A stretch of 46,848 nt of DNA, taken from Hymenochaete sp. R1. Taxonomy: Eukaryota; Basidiomycota; Agaricomycetes; Hymenochaetales; Hymenochaetaceae. Each line of letters starts with the position of its first letter. The first letter of the stretch is position 1. Where the stretch lies: the NCBI GenBank assembly GCA_019400425.1, contig JAFREE010000183.1, positions 1 through 46,848 of the forward strand, read 5' to 3'. The notes under the pieces were generated by a model. That model was not told the DNA's origin and ran no database searches. It saw only the letters and a program-made list of their open reading frames with translations. The translations under genes were made by a program, and so were the position numbers. This document shows, piece after piece, positions 46,487-46,848 of this stretch.

Positions 46487-46544
46487 TGATAAAAAAATAT
46501 TTATCTATTTAGGTTCTCTTTATCATTGCATGCTATACCCTCAC

Positions 46545-46848
46545 GCCCTTTCGGGCGAGAGCGACATCCGTGGATTGACCGGCACTGTCCTCCCGAAGCA
46601 CCTGGGACCCAAGCGTGTAATGAAGGTTCGTCGCTTCTTCAAGGAGAATGATGTCCGGAAGTATGTTGCCTGTCGTGAAGTGAAGAGCCAGAAGAACCCG
46701 AAGAAGCCTTACGCAAAGATGTGAGTATTCTCACTGCTTTAAGAAAGTTTCTATCATATCTGATGGCGATTCTCTTTCTTAAGTCCCAAAATCCAGCGCC
46801 TCGTCGCCCCAATCCGTTTGCAACGTCGTCGTCACGTCCGTGCACTCA
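46545..46848 (+). pseudogene. rps6: Ribosomal protein eS6 copy 2, partial, runs off window
   Basis: The similarity begins abruptly inside the gene (GESDIRGLTGTVLPKHLGPK) after unrelated sequence, continues with RRFFKENDVRKYVACREVKS (lacking the NLSKE seen in copy 1), an intron starting about 46721, and a second exon PKIQRLVAPIRLQRRRHVRA cut by the window end. The 5' half of eS6 is absent. Exon and intron both align with copy 1, so the two fragments share a DNA-level origin. Confidence 0.85.

Overview
The window looks like nuclear DNA from a mushroom-forming basidiomycete (Agaricomycetes). Genes are dense and cut by many short (about 50-70 nt) GT-AG introns, and alpha-kinase, P450, F-box and GT61 families typical of that group are present. 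I reconstructed exons by hand. For each spliced gene called intact, the reading phases close across every junction I placed.

Layout: (1) 0.9-9 kb, accessory: an intact, six-intron DDE integrase-like gene (956-2555), an alpha-type protein kinase (minus, 2882-5312), and a decayed 5'-truncated copy of the AP-1 mu adaptin gene (minus, 7249-8310). (2) 9.6-10.6 kb: first copy (A) of a gene family I do not recognise. (3) 11-28.9 kb, core-like block: cytochrome P450, F-box protein, GT61-like glycosyltransferase divergently paired with a TPT/drug-metabolite transporter, RPB11, ATP10 divergently paired with histone H2A, and a bHLH transcription factor. (4) 29.8-37.2 kb: a same-strand array of four more intact members of the unknown family (C, B, D, E) plus a broken one (F). 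(5) 38-41.6 kb: a four-helix membrane protein and a 6-phosphofructo-2-kinase/fructose-2,6-bisphosphatase whose phosphatase histidine is serine. (6) 41.6-45 kb: gene-poor DNA. (7) 45-46.8 kb: two decayed, intron-bearing fragments of ribosomal protein eS6 on either side of an orphan ORF.

The strongest candidate for something undescribed is the 350-residue paralog family. Five intact members and one relic sit within 28 kb. Three share N-terminal basic patches resembling nuclear localisation signals, and four share a related upstream segment. Copies A and B are nearly identical at both ends but strongly diverged in the middle, which suggests gene conversion of the ends, diversifying selection on the core, or both. 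The retained introns in the mu-adaptin and eS6 fragments show that DNA-level segmental duplication, not retroposition, seeds broken housekeeping-gene copies here. No function is claimed for the unknown family.
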